NCBI RefSeq assembly: GCF_035989305.1
Contig: NZ_CP108514.1
Coordinates: forward strand, 2,914,501 to 2,978,500
DNA: 64,000 bases
Direction of reading: 5' to 3'
Origin: Streptomyces sp. NBC_01233
GTDB taxonomy: Bacteria > Actinomycetota > Actinomycetes > Streptomycetales > Streptomycetaceae
In this document: positions 1 to 7,839 of the stretch, one piece after another
Numbering within the stretch: position 1 is the first letter of the stretch
Layout of the letters: each line of letters begins with the position of its first letter
Position numbers and translations under genes: made by a program
The notes under the pieces: generated by a model
The model's input: the letters and a program-made list of their open reading frames with translations, nothing else
Told to the model about the DNA's origin: nothing
Database searches by the model: none

Positions 1-152
1 CATCGCAGATGGGCCAGGGCGAGGAGAGCCTGACGACCGGCGGTCAGCCGCCGCCATCGGGTCCCGATCTCCCCTCGCCTGGCAGCGAGGTGTCCGGTCA
101 GGCACCGCAGGGTGCGACTGGACAGGTCGATCGACGACGGGTAGACAAGCAC
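1..152 (-). CDS. IS5-type transposase, N-terminal part (runs off the window)
   Basis: Read on the minus strand from a GTG at 152, this gives VLVYPSSIDLSSRTLRCL and continues in one frame to the window edge as GTRWRRL...ALLALAHLRC. That is the usual N-terminus of IS5-group DDE transposases in Streptomyces (known family feature). A CAGGAG ribosome site lies 6 bases before the GTG, which supports the start. The catalytic part would lie outside the window. Whether the whole gene is intact cannot be judged. It differs from the fragment at 2040-2420, which keeps only the catalytic half. Confidence 0.7.
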   Translation of the reverse strand, partial: MLVYPSSIDLSSRTLRCLTGHLAARRGEIGTRWRRLTAGRQALLALAHLR

Positions 153-367
153 GCGAAACTCCTGGTGGCTGCGGGCGAACTTGGTCGAGAACCCGTCTAC
201 CTGGAGCTTTACCGTTCCGCAGATCCGTCCAACACGCGGCCAGCACCGTCAGGTTGGAAGGCTCACTATCAGCCGCTGCTGCCGGCTGAGCATGCGTTGG
301 TGCAGCTCTTGCGGAAGACCCACCTGCTGCACCCGTGGGCCGTCCAGTCTCTCTCTAAGGCAATAAC

Positions 368-1600
368 GTGATGCTGTTCCAGCGACAAGCCGATTCCCGC
401 CCTCGCGCTTTGCCTCGTGGAACGGTGTCGTTCATTGCGGCACAGTCGCTCTCGAACGGATTTACCGCCATCGAGATTTTGGCGCTGAGCTGGCTGACTC
501 TGTCTCCTCAGCAGATGGATTTGCCGCCGCACTACTTTGCCGCAATTACCGGCGCCCTGTTCCTTCCGTTCTTGGTCGTCGGCCCGCTCTATGGACGTAT
601 AGCCGCGCGGTGGGGAGCCAATTTCCTGTGGCGCACATGTCTCCTGGGTGAAGCAGCGGCCTGCTCTCTGTTCGGTGCTGCAATTTTGCTTTTCGGGATG
701 CCCGACTATCTCATTGTTGTACTGTACGCCATTTTCATCGGAGTGCTTCAGGCCATTGAGGTTCCCTCACGGCAGACATCTCTGATGAATCACCTGGAGG
801 ACAGCTTCTCGACTGGCTACGCGGCTTTTACCGCCACGAGTCGCGGCATTTCGACAGTGGCGCCCCTGGCGGGTGGAGCGCTCATCGCGATCCTACCTAC
901 CGGCAGCGTGTTCCTGGTCAACGCGGCCAGTTTTGGGCTCGTCTTTTTCGTTGCACTGAAGTTTTTTGACCCCGCGGTGGCCGAAGCTGCTGGTTCGAAG
1001 CCTGAGGGTGACGCAGGGAGTCCACCTCTGGGCGCAACTCTTTTCCCTGTCCTGGCTATGGGATTCTGTATCGGCGCGCTCGGGTATCAGTTTCCCGTAA
1101 CGAATCTGTTGTCCCTGGACAGGCTATCCGTTACTGGCAGCATGGATTTCGGGGTCATTTCAGCCGCAGTTGCTGTAGGCGGAATTCTGGGCCCATGGCT
1201 GGGTGCGAAACTTTCTGGAGCAAGAAGCCTGTGTGCAATTGTCGCATGTTTTGGAGCATTTGAGCTCTTGATGGGCGTGAGTGATCAATTGGCTGTTTAC
1301 TGTGCGTTCGCGTTCGCGTGCGGTGCAGCCTATTCATCGTTCACGGTCGCATCAATGGGTTACCTCCGGTCAGCAACCAGCGGAAACGACCGTGCGCGCT
1401 GGGTGGGGATGCTCTCTACAGTCACCATCGGGTGTGTTCCCGTTGGCACCTTGCTCGTCGGGGGTCTGGCAGTGATCGGTTCTGAGATGACACTGATACT
1501 GCCGGCAGTGCTCTGTATGGCGGCCGGCGGAATCAGTTGCCTTCTTTTGTGGTCCAAGCGAGACTCCGCGTTGCCGCTTTCACATGGTGAGGAGAAGTGA
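368..1600 (+). CDS. MFS transporter (MFS_3 / exporter type)
   Basis: This 410-residue protein is almost wholly hydrophobic, with about 11-12 predicted membrane segments. The N-terminal stretch (SFIAAQSLSNGF) and the region around residue 120 (GVLQAIEVPSRQTSLMN) resemble major facilitator exporters of the enterobactin S-exporter/MFS_3 type. The substrate cannot be read from sequence. The ATG at 368 follows a weak AAGG and nothing convincing is coded at 153-367. Its stop overlaps the next start (ATGA), so the two genes are co-translated. GC content is clearly below that of the flanking chromosome, and transposase fragments lie on both sides, which suggests horizontal transfer. Confidence 0.8.
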   Translation: MMLFQRQADSRPRALPRGTVSFIAAQSLSNGFTAIEILALSWLTLSPQQMDLPPHYFAAITGALFLPFLVVGPLYGRIAARWGANFLWRTCLLGEAAACSLFGAAILLFGMPDYLIVVLYAIFIGVLQAIEVPSRQTSLMNHLEDSFSTGYAAFTATSRGISTVAPLAGGALIAILPTGSVFLVNAASFGLVFFVALKFFDPAVAEAAGSKPEGDAGSPPLGATLFPVLAMGFCIGALGYQFPVTNLLSLDRLSVTGSMDFGVISAAVAVGGILGPWLGAKLSGARSLCAIVACFGAFELLMGVSDQLAVYCAFAFACGAAYSSFTVASMGYLRSATSGNDRARWVGMLSTVTIGCVPVGTLLVGGLAVIGSEMTLILPAVLCMAAGGISCLLLWSKRDSALPLSHGEEK

Positions 1601-2109
1601 TGGACGACTTCGACGGCGTGGTGCGATTCCTGTCCTCGGACGTCGATTGGGACTCGTCCGAGGATGACAGTGTGGTATGGCGAGTCGGCGATTTCCTGCG
1701 TGAAAAGTTGGCACGTCATCCCAGCCTTGTTCAGGAGCGATTCTCCACCATCTCGCGGTCGCCAAAGCTCATGGACGAGCTGGTGCCGCATTCCGAGTTT
1801 CCGCACCGGCGTCGAGATAAATTCGTTCTGTACCGAGACCCGCAAGAGAGGTTCGTGGTGCGGGTCCACCGCTTCCATCCTTGCGGCGCCGAAGGTGCGG
1901 AGTTCGGGCCTGTACACAATCATCGTTATCCTGCGGTCACGTTGCTGCTCAAGGGGTCCTATGAGGAGCGCGTGTTCAGTGAGACAAGCCGCGACGAAGA
2001 GATGGGCACGGCCAAGCTGACGCAGGTCAAGGCCCATTCGCTCGCGGCAGCAGGCGAGCCCGAGAAACGTTTCGTGGATGTCGGCTCGTCGTTCCCAGCG
2101 GATACGTAG
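1597..2109 (+). CDS. Cupin-fold protein with IS-derived C-terminus
   Basis: The core has the cupin-like pattern FGPVHNHRYPAVTLLLKGSY (residues about 108-127), with His residues that could bind a metal, as in small RmlC-type or cysteine-dioxygenase-like cupins. The start overlaps the MFS stop (ATGA). From roughly base 2040 the bases are, read on the other strand, the end of a transposase gene (ERRADIHETFLGLA). The last 20 or so residues are therefore not native and the original second half of the cupin barrel is lost. It is probably a truncated, non-functional remnant; its substrate is unknown. Confidence 0.6.
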   Translation: MMDDFDGVVRFLSSDVDWDSSEDDSVVWRVGDFLREKLARHPSLVQERFSTISRSPKLMDELVPHSEFPHRRRDKFVLYRDPQERFVVRVHRFHPCGAEGAEFGPVHNHRYPAVTLLLKGSYEERVFSETSRDEEMGTAKLTQVKAHSLAAAGEPEKRFVDVGSSFPADT

Positions 2110-2420
2110 GCGTCGGAAGCCGTGAGCCGGGCGAAGGTGCGCTCGACCACCCACCGGTAGGTACCGAGGCGCCCGCCGTGGCAGGTGCCGCGGCGGGCGA
2201 TGGCCGGCACGAAGCCGCGGAGCACGGACCTGATCTCGGTAGATGTCGTGGTCGTAGCCACGATCGGCGAAGAGTGAATCGGGTCTGCAGCGCGGGCGGC
2301 CGACGCGGTCGCGGACCGGCGGGATCGCGTCGAGCAGAGGCAGCAGCTGGGTGACATCGTTACGGTTGCCGCCCGTCAGCAGGACCGCGAGCGGGGTGCC
2401 GTGCCCGCCAGCCTCGTTCC
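2040..2420 (-). pseudogene. IS5-type transposase remnant, catalytic half
   Basis: Minus-strand reading gives HGTPLAVLLTGGNRNDVTQ, then ADRGYDHDIYRDQV, then in a second frame GFVPAIARRGTCHGG and WVVERTFARL, then back to the first frame for FRRLRIRWERRADIHE. These are the D-D-E blocks of an IS5-type transposase with two frameshifts. No N-terminal half is recognisable up to 2576. The element is dead. Its 3' end is joined directly to the cupin gene, marking a deletion or insertion breakpoint. Confidence 0.75.
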
Positions 2421-2576
2421 CGTCCCGCAGCCGCCGGCACGTCATACCCGAGCCGACGTGGCGGACGCCGTCGGCGATCGTGAGGGTCTGGCCGACGGCG
2501 GCCTTGGCGCCGGTGGAGCGCGAGCATCGGCCCGAGGTGGTCGACGTCCGCTCCGCCGCTGACTTGGACACCCCGC

Positions 2577-3518
2577 TTAGCCGTGCTTGAGGCCCAGGAC
2601 CTCCGTCGCGGCGAAGGTCTCGTTCACCGGGCGGGCGTCGTAGTGCGGGGTCAGGACCTCGTCGAGCTCCTCGTAGGAGAAGGCCTCCTTGCCCGTGTCG
2701 AACTTGGCGGCCACCTTCGGGCGTTCCATGACGACGACGATGCCGCCGTGTACGACGAACAGCTGGCCGTTGGCCTTGGCGGAGGCGGGTGAGGCCAGGT
2801 AGCCGACGAGCGGGGAGACGTGCTCGGGGGCCAGGGCGTCCAGCTTGCCCTCCTCCGGGACCTCGAAGCCGGCGAAGACGTCCTCGGTCATCCGGGTGCG
2901 GGCACGCGGGCAGATGGCGTTGGCGGTCACCCCGTACTTGGCGAGGGCCAGGGCGGTCGAGGTGGTCAGGCCCACGATGCCGCCCTTGGCCGCCGCGTAG
3001 TTCGGCTGGCCGGCCGAGCCGCCCAGGAAGGCCTCGGAGGAGGTGTTGACGATCCGGCCGTAGACCGGGCCGCCCGCCGCCTTCGACCGTTCGCGCCAGT
3101 GCACGGAGGCGAAGTGGGTGGTGTTGAAGTGGCCCTTGAGGTGGACGCGGATCACCGAGTCCCACTCCTCCTCCGACATCGAGAAGACCATCCGGTCGCG
3201 CAGGATGCCCGCGTTGTTGACCAGGACGTCGAGCTTCCCGAAGCTGCTCACGGCCAGCTCGACCAGTTCGCGCGCCTGCTCGAAGTCGGCCACGTCGCCC
3301 AGGTGCGCCACCGCCCGGCCGCCCGCGGCGCGGATCTCCGCGGCGACCTCCTCCGCCGGGGCGGCCGAGGCCTCCCCCGAGCCGTCGCGGCCGGGCTGGC
3401 CGAAGTCGTTGACGACCACGCTCGCGCCGAGCCGTGCGAGCTCGATCGCCTCGGCCCGGCCGAGCCCGCGGCCCGCGCCCGTGACGATGGCGGAGAGTCC
3501 CTCAAGTGGCAGTGACAT
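2577..3518 (-). CDS. SDR family dehydrogenase (Hsd4A-like)
   Basis: This 313-residue short-chain dehydrogenase has the NAD(P) motif TGAGRGLGR near residue 14, the NNAG motif, a catalytic Ser in NTSSEA and the YAAAK Tyr/Lys pair. A C-terminal extension of about 60 residues follows the normal 250-residue SDR core, as in the 3-hydroxyacyl-CoA dehydrogenase part of HSD17B4 and mycobacterial Hsd4A. The likely role is oxidation of a 3-hydroxyacyl-CoA in beta-oxidation of a steroid side chain or bulky acyl chain (inference from family and neighbours). It is last in a MaoC-ADH-SDR operon, 36 bp after the ADH stop. Confidence 0.85.
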   Translation of the reverse strand: MSLPLEGLSAIVTGAGRGLGRAEAIELARLGASVVVNDFGQPGRDGSGEASAAPAEEVAAEIRAAGGRAVAHLGDVADFEQARELVELAVSSFGKLDVLVNNAGILRDRMVFSMSEEEWDSVIRVHLKGHFNTTHFASVHWRERSKAAGGPVYGRIVNTSSEAFLGGSAGQPNYAAAKGGIVGLTTSTALALAKYGVTANAICPRARTRMTEDVFAGFEVPEEGKLDALAPEHVSPLVGYLASPASAKANGQLFVVHGGIVVVMERPKVAAKFDTGKEAFSYEELDEVLTPHYDARPVNETFAATEVLGLKHG

Positions 3519-3554
3519 CCGTACGGTTCCCCTCGGAATCGGCAGAACGGGTGG

Positions 3555-4631
3555 TCAGAGTTCGATGCAGGTGCGCAGGGCGACGCCCGTGCGCATCTGG
3601 TCGAGGGCCTCGTTGATCTCGGCGAGGCCCACCCGGTGGGTGATCAGGTTCTCCAGGTCGATGCGGCCGGCCCGCCACAGCGCGATGGTGCGCTCGTAGG
3701 AGCGGAGCACGTCGCCGCCGCCGTACATCGACGGCAGGAGCTTCTTCTCGTCGAAGAACAGCGAGAACATGTTGATCTGGAAGTTGTCGTCGAGGGCGCC
3801 CGCGCCGACGATGACCACGGAACCGCCGCGCCGCGTCATCTCGTACGCCTTCTGCGCGGTCGCGGACTTGCCGACGACCTCGAAGACGTAGTCGAAGCCC
3901 TCGCCGGCGGTGATCCGGTTCTTGGCGTCGGCGAACTCCTCGGGGGAGACCGCCTCGGTGGCACCGAACCGCAGCGCCGCCTCCCGCCGCGACGCGACCG
4001 GGTCCACGGCGACGATCTGCGCGGCGCCCTGGACCTTGGCGCCCTGGATGACGGATATGCCGACGCCGCCGCAGCCGATGACGGCGACCGACGAGCCGGC
4101 CTCCACCTTGGCGGTGTTGATGGCCGCGCCGAGCCCGGTGGTGACGCCGCAGCCGATCAGCGCCGCGATGTCGAAGGGCAGGTCGTCGGGGATCGGGATG
4201 GCGCAGGCGGCCGGTACGACCATCTCCTCGGAGAAGGTGCCGGTGCCGGCGAAGCCGAAGATGTCGCTGGCCGCCCGCTTGAAGTTGGGGGTGGCGACGT
4301 TCCCGAAGGCCTCCAGGCACAGGTGTCCCTGGCCGCGCTTGCAGGAGGGGCAGTGCCCGCACGGCGGCAGCCAGCAGACGAGGACCCGGTCGCCGATCTT
4401 GTGGCTGGTGACCCCGTCGCCGACGTCCACGATCACGCCGGAGCCCTCGTGGCCGGGGATGAAGGGGGCGGGCTGGGGCAGTACGCCGCTCATCGCGGAG
4501 AGGTCGGAGTGGCACAGGCCGGTGGCCTTGATGCGGATCCTGACCTTGCCGGGGCCGAAGCCCACGGCCTCCATGTCGTCGACGACTTCGAGCTTGTCCT
4601 GGCCGATCTCGCTCTGCAGTGCTGCGCGCAC
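3555..4631 (-). CDS. Zn-dependent alcohol dehydrogenase (MDR family)
   Basis: This 358-residue medium-chain dehydrogenase has catalytic zinc ligands in GLCHSD and GHEGSG, the four-Cys structural zinc loop CGHCPSCKRGQGHLC, and the nucleotide motif GCGGVG. It groups with class III-like/NDMA-type alcohol dehydrogenases. The GTG at 4631 was chosen because AAGGAG lies 7 bases upstream; an open frame continues further but is not coding-like. The gene follows MaoC and precedes SDR in the same direction. A role in oxidising an alcohol or hydroxymethyl intermediate of side-chain catabolism is inferred; the substrate is not shown. Confidence 0.85.
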   Translation of the reverse strand: MRAALQSEIGQDKLEVVDDMEAVGFGPGKVRIRIKATGLCHSDLSAMSGVLPQPAPFIPGHEGSGVIVDVGDGVTSHKIGDRVLVCWLPPCGHCPSCKRGQGHLCLEAFGNVATPNFKRAASDIFGFAGTGTFSEEMVVPAACAIPIPDDLPFDIAALIGCGVTTGLGAAINTAKVEAGSSVAVIGCGGVGISVIQGAKVQGAAQIVAVDPVASRREAALRFGATEAVSPEEFADAKNRITAGEGFDYVFEVVGKSATAQKAYEMTRRGGSVVIVGAGALDDNFQINMFSLFFDEKKLLPSMYGGGDVLRSYERTIALWRAGRIDLENLITHRVGLAEINEALDQMRTGVALRTCIEL

Positions 4632-4663
4632 GGTGCGGCTCCTTGTGTGGGTGCGGTCCGGTG

Positions 4664-5518
4664 CTACGAGTGTTCGACGACGGTGTCGGCGAGGACCGGC
4701 GCGTCGTCCCGTTCGACGGCGGTCACCGACGCCAGGAGGCGGCCGGGCTCCTGCCACATCCGGATGCGGAGCGTCTCGCCCGGGAAGACGATCCCGGCGA
4801 AGCGCGTGCGGTAGGCGCGGACCCGGGAGACGTCCCCGCCGAGGGCCGTGTCGACGACGGCCTTGAGGGTCATCCCGTACGAGCACAGGCCGTGCAGGAT
4901 GGGCTTGTCGAAGCCGGCCAGCTTGGCGAACTCGGGGTCGGCGTGCAGGGGGTTCCAGTCGCCGGAGAGGCGGTAGAGCAGGGCCTGCTCGTCGCGGATG
5001 CGGCGCTCCTCGGTGCGGTCGGGGGCGCGCTCGGGGAGTTCCTCCTTGACGGAGGGGCCGCGCTCGCCGCCGAAGCCGCCCTCTCCCCGTACGAAGATCT
5101 GCGCGTCGCTGGTCCACAGCGGCCCGTCGGCGTCGGCGACCTCGGTGCGCAGCACGATCACGGCCGCCTTGCCCTTGTCGTACAGGGCGGCGACCTTGGC
5201 GGAGGAGGTGGCGCTGCCCTTGACGGGGATGGGCCGGTGCAGCTCGATGGACTGGCCGCCGTGCAGGACGTTGGCGAGGTCGACGTCGATCCCGGGTGCG
5301 GCGAGGCCGCCCATCATGGCCATGCCGGCGCCGGCGACGGTCGCGAAGCTGGGGAGGACGTGGAGCTTGGATTCGAGGGTGTAGCGGAGCTCGTCCGGGT
5401 CGGTGGCCGGCAGGCCCGCGCCGAGGCCGAGGTGGTAGAGCTGGATGTCCTTGTGGTCCCAGCCGATGTTCCCCTGGCGGGGGTCGGCGGCGAGGGCCCT
5501 GGCGGCATCGATCGGCAT
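4664..5518 (-). CDS. MaoC-like enoyl-CoA hydratase (double hot-dog)
   Basis: This 284-residue protein has two hot-dog domains. The second carries the hydratase-2 signature YRLSGDWNPLHADPEFAKLA (about residues 183-202) with its catalytic Asp and His. Such enzymes hydrate trans-2-enoyl-CoA; mycobacterial Rv3538 has the same layout. The ATG at 5518 begins MPIDAARALA, typical of the family. It is the first gene of the MaoC-ADH-SDR operon, and a perfect KstR-type palindrome lies about 100 bp upstream (5621-5634). Confidence 0.85.
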   Translation of the reverse strand: MPIDAARALAADPRQGNIGWDHKDIQLYHLGLGAGLPATDPDELRYTLESKLHVLPSFATVAGAGMAMMGGLAAPGIDVDLANVLHGGQSIELHRPIPVKGSATSSAKVAALYDKGKAAVIVLRTEVADADGPLWTSDAQIFVRGEGGFGGERGPSVKEELPERAPDRTEERRIRDEQALLYRLSGDWNPLHADPEFAKLAGFDKPILHGLCSYGMTLKAVVDTALGGDVSRVRAYRTRFAGIVFPGETLRIRMWQEPGRLLASVTAVERDDAPVLADTVVEHS

Positions 5519-5620
5519 GAGGATGCGGCTCCCTGTCGTTGGAGTGTCGCTGCCCTGGAAGACCTCGGTGCGGCCGTCCGCACCGTCGGCCGCACCGAGG
5601 TCGTATACGGGGGCCGGTTC

Positions 5621-5634
5621 TAGAACGCGTTCTA
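5621..5634. promoter_or_regulatory. KstR-type operator (perfect palindrome)
   Basis: TAGAACGCGTTCTA matches TnnAACnnGTTnnA exactly, with one more matching base pair on each side. It lies upstream of the MaoC-ADH-SDR operon. The consensus is known from mycobacterial KstR; binding here is inferred. Confidence 0.75.
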
Positions 5635-5700
5635 GGGCCGGCCGGTGAGGGAATGTATAACGCACGCCCCCGCAGTTGGGAAGACCAGTCGGGAAGACTC

Positions 5701-5715
5701 CTGACTTCACGTCAG
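5701..5715. promoter_or_regulatory. Inverted repeat CTGAC-N5-GTCAG, site 1
   Basis: CTGACTTCACGTCAG lies between the divergent MaoC operon and the receiver-like gene, 13 bp before the GTG at 5729. The same 5-5-5 arrangement recurs at 11250, 20386 and (one mismatch) 41878. It is probably a protein-binding site; the regulator is unknown. Confidence 0.5.
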
Positions 5716-5728
5716 ATAGGCTTTCCCG

Positions 5729-6091
5729 GTGGACGAAATGCCCGTGGAACACCGCCAGGCCCGTGCCCTACGGGTCCTGCTGCATCCGCAGAACCCGGCC
5801 CTGGCGCTCCAGCTCGGCCTCGTGCCGGACATCGAGGTCGTGCGGGACCTGACGGCCCGGCCGGCGGTGGCACTGGTCGAGGAGGTCGCGGCCGTGACGG
5901 CCCTGCTGGCGGAGGACCCGGAGTGCCGGATCCTCGTCCTGACGGGCTCGGCGCACCCGGGTCTGCCGGAGGCCGCGCTCGACGCCGGGGCCGCGGGGCT
6001 GATCCTGCGCGACGGCCCGATCGAGGACCTGGCGGACTCGATCCGCCGCGCCTCGATGGGCGAGACGGTGGTCGACCCGAGCCTGGGGTGA
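5729..6091 (+). CDS. Degenerate receiver-domain protein
   Basis: The 120 residues align by eye with the receiver half of NarL/DesR-type response regulators: GLVPDIEVVRDL early, ILVLTGSAHPGLPEAALDAGAAGLILRDGP in the alpha4-beta5 region, and ending VVDPSLG where the linker to the DNA-binding domain normally starts. The acidic pair is replaced (LLHPQNP), the phospho-acceptor loop is shortened (ARPAVALVEE), and no helix-turn-helix follows. It may be a stand-alone phosphorylation-independent pseudo-receiver or a decayed response regulator. The GTG at 5729 is the only good start. Confidence 0.6.
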   Translation: MDEMPVEHRQARALRVLLHPQNPALALQLGLVPDIEVVRDLTARPAVALVEEVAAVTALLAEDPECRILVLTGSAHPGLPEAALDAGAAGLILRDGPIEDLADSIRRASMGETVVDPSLG

Positions 6092-6164
6092 ATCCTTTCG
6101 CAGGGGTCGCGCCTCTTGTGTGTACGTGCCGATGCCAAGGTCGGCACATGACCTGGAGGTTGTC

Positions 6165-6257
6165 GTGATCGCTGTTCTCGTGGGTGCCGGCGTGCTCGTC
6201 CTGCTCTGCACGTGCGTCCTCGTGGTGCGCCGTGGACGGGGCCGGACCCGTGGCTGA
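6165..6257 (+). CDS. 30-residue single-span membrane peptide
   Basis: GTG at 6165 opens a short frame, MIAVLVGAGVLVLLCTCV then LVVRRGRGRTRG, that ends at TGA 6255-6257. It is one hydrophobic helix followed by a very basic tail, so N-out/C-in is likely. GGAGG lies five bases before the start. Its end overlaps the GTG start (6250) of the ECF sigma factor, so the two are probably translationally coupled. The function is unknown. Confidence 0.55.
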   Translation: MIAVLVGAGVLVLLCTCVLVVRRGRGRTRG

Positions 6258-6795
6258 CCGGACGGACTGGCCCGGCGAGGCCCTGATCGTCGCCGCGCAG
6301 GGCGGTGACCTCGACTCGCTCACCGCCCTGGTCACCGGATCGCATCCGAACGTACGGCGCTTCGCGCACTCGCTGTGCGCGTCGCGCGAGGACGCCGAGG
6401 ACGCTGCCCAGGAAGCCCTGATCATCCTGTACCGCAGGATCGGCATGCTGAGGGCGTCCGGGGCACTGGCGTCGTGGATGTTCCGCATCGTCCGCAACGA
6501 GTGCCTGCGCCGTGCCCGGCTGATGCCGCGGGAGCGGGCGCAGCTGCCCGAGACCGCCGTGTTGTCGGCCGAGGACGAGGTGCTGCAGCGTCTGGAGGCG
6601 GGGCGGGTGGCGGAGGCGATCGCCGCGCTGCCGGCGGACCAGCGGCGCGTACTGATCATGCGGGACGTCCAGGGCTACAGCGGACGGATGGCCGCGGAGT
6701 CCCTCGGTCTCAGCACGGCCGCGATGAAGTCGCGGCTCCACCGGGCCCGCGCGGCCGTTCAGCACTCCCTGGGAGACACCCGTGCCCTCCACTGA
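6250..6795 (+). CDS. ECF-type RNA polymerase sigma factor
   Basis: This 181-residue protein has sigma-70 region 2 (FAHSLCASREDAEDAAQEAL, then ASWMFRIVRNECLR) and region 4 (ALPADQRRVLIMRDVQGYSG, then STAAMKSRLHRARA). No anti-sigma gene is obvious; the small membrane peptide before it and the membrane protein after it overlap it at both ends and are candidate partners (inference). GTG 6250 is preferred because it lies just before the conserved part and gives a typical length. Confidence 0.85.
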   Translation: MADRTDWPGEALIVAAQGGDLDSLTALVTGSHPNVRRFAHSLCASREDAEDAAQEALIILYRRIGMLRASGALASWMFRIVRNECLRRARLMPRERAQLPETAVLSAEDEVLQRLEAGRVAEAIAALPADQRRVLIMRDVQGYSGRMAAESLGLSTAAMKSRLHRARAAVQHSLGDTRALH

Positions 6796-7081
6796 CGCCC
6801 CTTCCTCCCGGTCCGCCTCGGGCTCCGATTTCGCGAGCGCGTCCGTGCCGCGGCACCTGGCGCGCGGCGCGGTGGGCTTCGGCGCGCTGATCGCGGCCTT
6901 CGCCCTGATCCCGGCCTTCGGCCCGGCCACCCTGCTCCTCGCCCCCGTCGGCCTGGTCGCCCTGCGCGGCTGCCCGACGTGCTGGGCGATCGGCCTGGCC
7001 CAGACCCTTTCCCGTGGCCGGCTCCGACGGGAGTGCGTGGACGGCCGCTGCGAACTGAAACCGGGCCGGGCTGCAACCTAG
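6782..7081 (+). CDS. Small membrane protein with GCPTCW motif
   Basis: This 99-residue protein starts at a GTG that overlaps the sigma factor stop, so it belongs to the same operon. Two hydrophobic segments (GAVGFGALIAAFALIPAF and ATLLLAPVGLVALRG) are followed by a CPTCW motif and a Cys-containing tail (RRECVDGRCELK). Similar small proteins resemble the membrane part of YgaP/DUF2892 proteins. The C-x2-C and C-x4-C pairs could bind a metal or be redox-active and could link the operon to thiol or metal stress; this is speculative. Confidence 0.6.
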   Translation: MPSTDAPSSRSASGSDFASASVPRHLARGAVGFGALIAAFALIPAFGPATLLLAPVGLVALRGCPTCWAIGLAQTLSRGRLRRECVDGRCELKPGRAAT

Positions 7082-7084
7082 CCC

Positions 7085-7134
7085 CGCCGGCGTTTGAGTG
7101 GGGGTCCCCCCGGACGAAGTCCGGGGGGAGGGTC
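7085..7134. repeat. GCCGGCGTTTGAG repeat plus short palindrome
   Basis: CGCCGGCGTTTGAG is followed by a GC palindrome (GGGGGTCCCCCCGGAC...GTCCGGGGGGAG). A near-copy is at 7756-7807, on the other side of the secreted-protein gene. This repeat type is frequent between Streptomyces genes. Confidence 0.7.
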
Positions 7135-7283
7135 CGGGCAGCGCACGGCGGGGCACGGGCCGGCCCGACATGGACTCAACCGTTCTATCCCGGCCACCGA
7201 TTGACGGATTCCGCCGCAGCGCGCGTCCACCTGCTGGACCAGGATGAGACCCCTTCAACCCAAGCTTCGTGGAGGCAGAAACC

Positions 7284-7712
7284 ATGCGCGTATCCGCCCT
7301 GTCCGCCACCGCCGCCCTCGTGGTCGCGACCCTCGCAGGAGGCGCGGCCCCGGCCGCTGCCGACACCCCGGCCGGCCCGGTCCTCCAGGTCGACCTGGAG
7401 GCCGGCAAGGGCTTCCACCACAACATCGGGACGGTGTTCTACGAGCGCGTCGACGGCGCGGTGAACTCGGTCCGGATCATCTCGGTGCACATCACCAGCG
7501 GCGAGCGCGACTGCGCCTGGGTGGCGTGGAACGATCCGCGCGACGTGAACGGCTGGTCCAACCTGACCAGCGAGCCCTCCTGCAACGGCACCGGTCTGGT
7601 GGAGCACCCCGACCGGATCATCAAGGCGCCGGCCGGCCACCCGCTCAAGGTGCGCCTGGCCGGCGACCACCCCGGCTCCGACGTGGTGCACAAGGACATC
7701 GAAAAGCTCTGA
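7284..7712 (+). CDS. Secreted protein of unknown function
   Basis: The 142-residue protein starts with a clear Sec signal peptide (VSALSATAALVVATLAGGAA, cleavage near AAA-DT, residue 26). The mature part of about 115 residues has no family I recognise: a likely beta-rich domain with two Cys (GERDCAWVAW and EPSCNGTG) that could form one disulfide. ATG 7284 is chosen because GGAGG lies 8 bases upstream. It stands alone between two copies of a Streptomyces intergenic repeat. Confidence 0.7.
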   Translation: MRVSALSATAALVVATLAGGAAPAAADTPAGPVLQVDLEAGKGFHHNIGTVFYERVDGAVNSVRIISVHITSGERDCAWVAWNDPRDVNGWSNLTSEPSCNGTGLVEHPDRIIKAPAGHPLKVRLAGDHPGSDVVHKDIEKL

Positions 7713-7755
7713 CCGGGCCGGCCCGGGCCGCGCCGACGGGGCTGAAATGCAGCCT

Positions 7756-7807
7756 CGCCGGCGTTTGAGGCGTGGGGGTCCCCCCGGACGGAGTCTGGGG
7801 GAGGGTC
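7756..7807. repeat. GCCGGCGTTTGAG repeat plus short palindrome, second copy
   Basis: Same composition as 7085-7134: CGCCGGCGTTTGAGG followed by GGGGGTCCCCCCGGAC...GTCTGGGGGAG. On the minus strand the palindrome reads CCCTCCCCCAGAC...GGGGGGACC, close to the hairpin at the right end of the IscB element (28792-28820). Confidence 0.7.
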
Positions 7808-7839
7808 TGGGGCGGAGTCCCAGGAGCTGGCGCGGCCCG

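Noticed and set aside
9..371. 120-residue plus-strand reading frame overlapping the MFS start
   Set aside because: Its first half is antisense to the transposase start at 152, the composition is not coding-like and no family is recognisable.
1360..3165. 601-residue minus-strand open frame across the cupin, the transposase remnant and the SDR gene
   Set aside because: It is a GC-driven shadow; only the middle contains real (frameshifted) transposase residues.
7284..7712. Subtilisin-inhibitor (SSI) protein
   Set aside because: Size and secretion fit, but the Cys pattern and the reactive-site region of SSI are absent.
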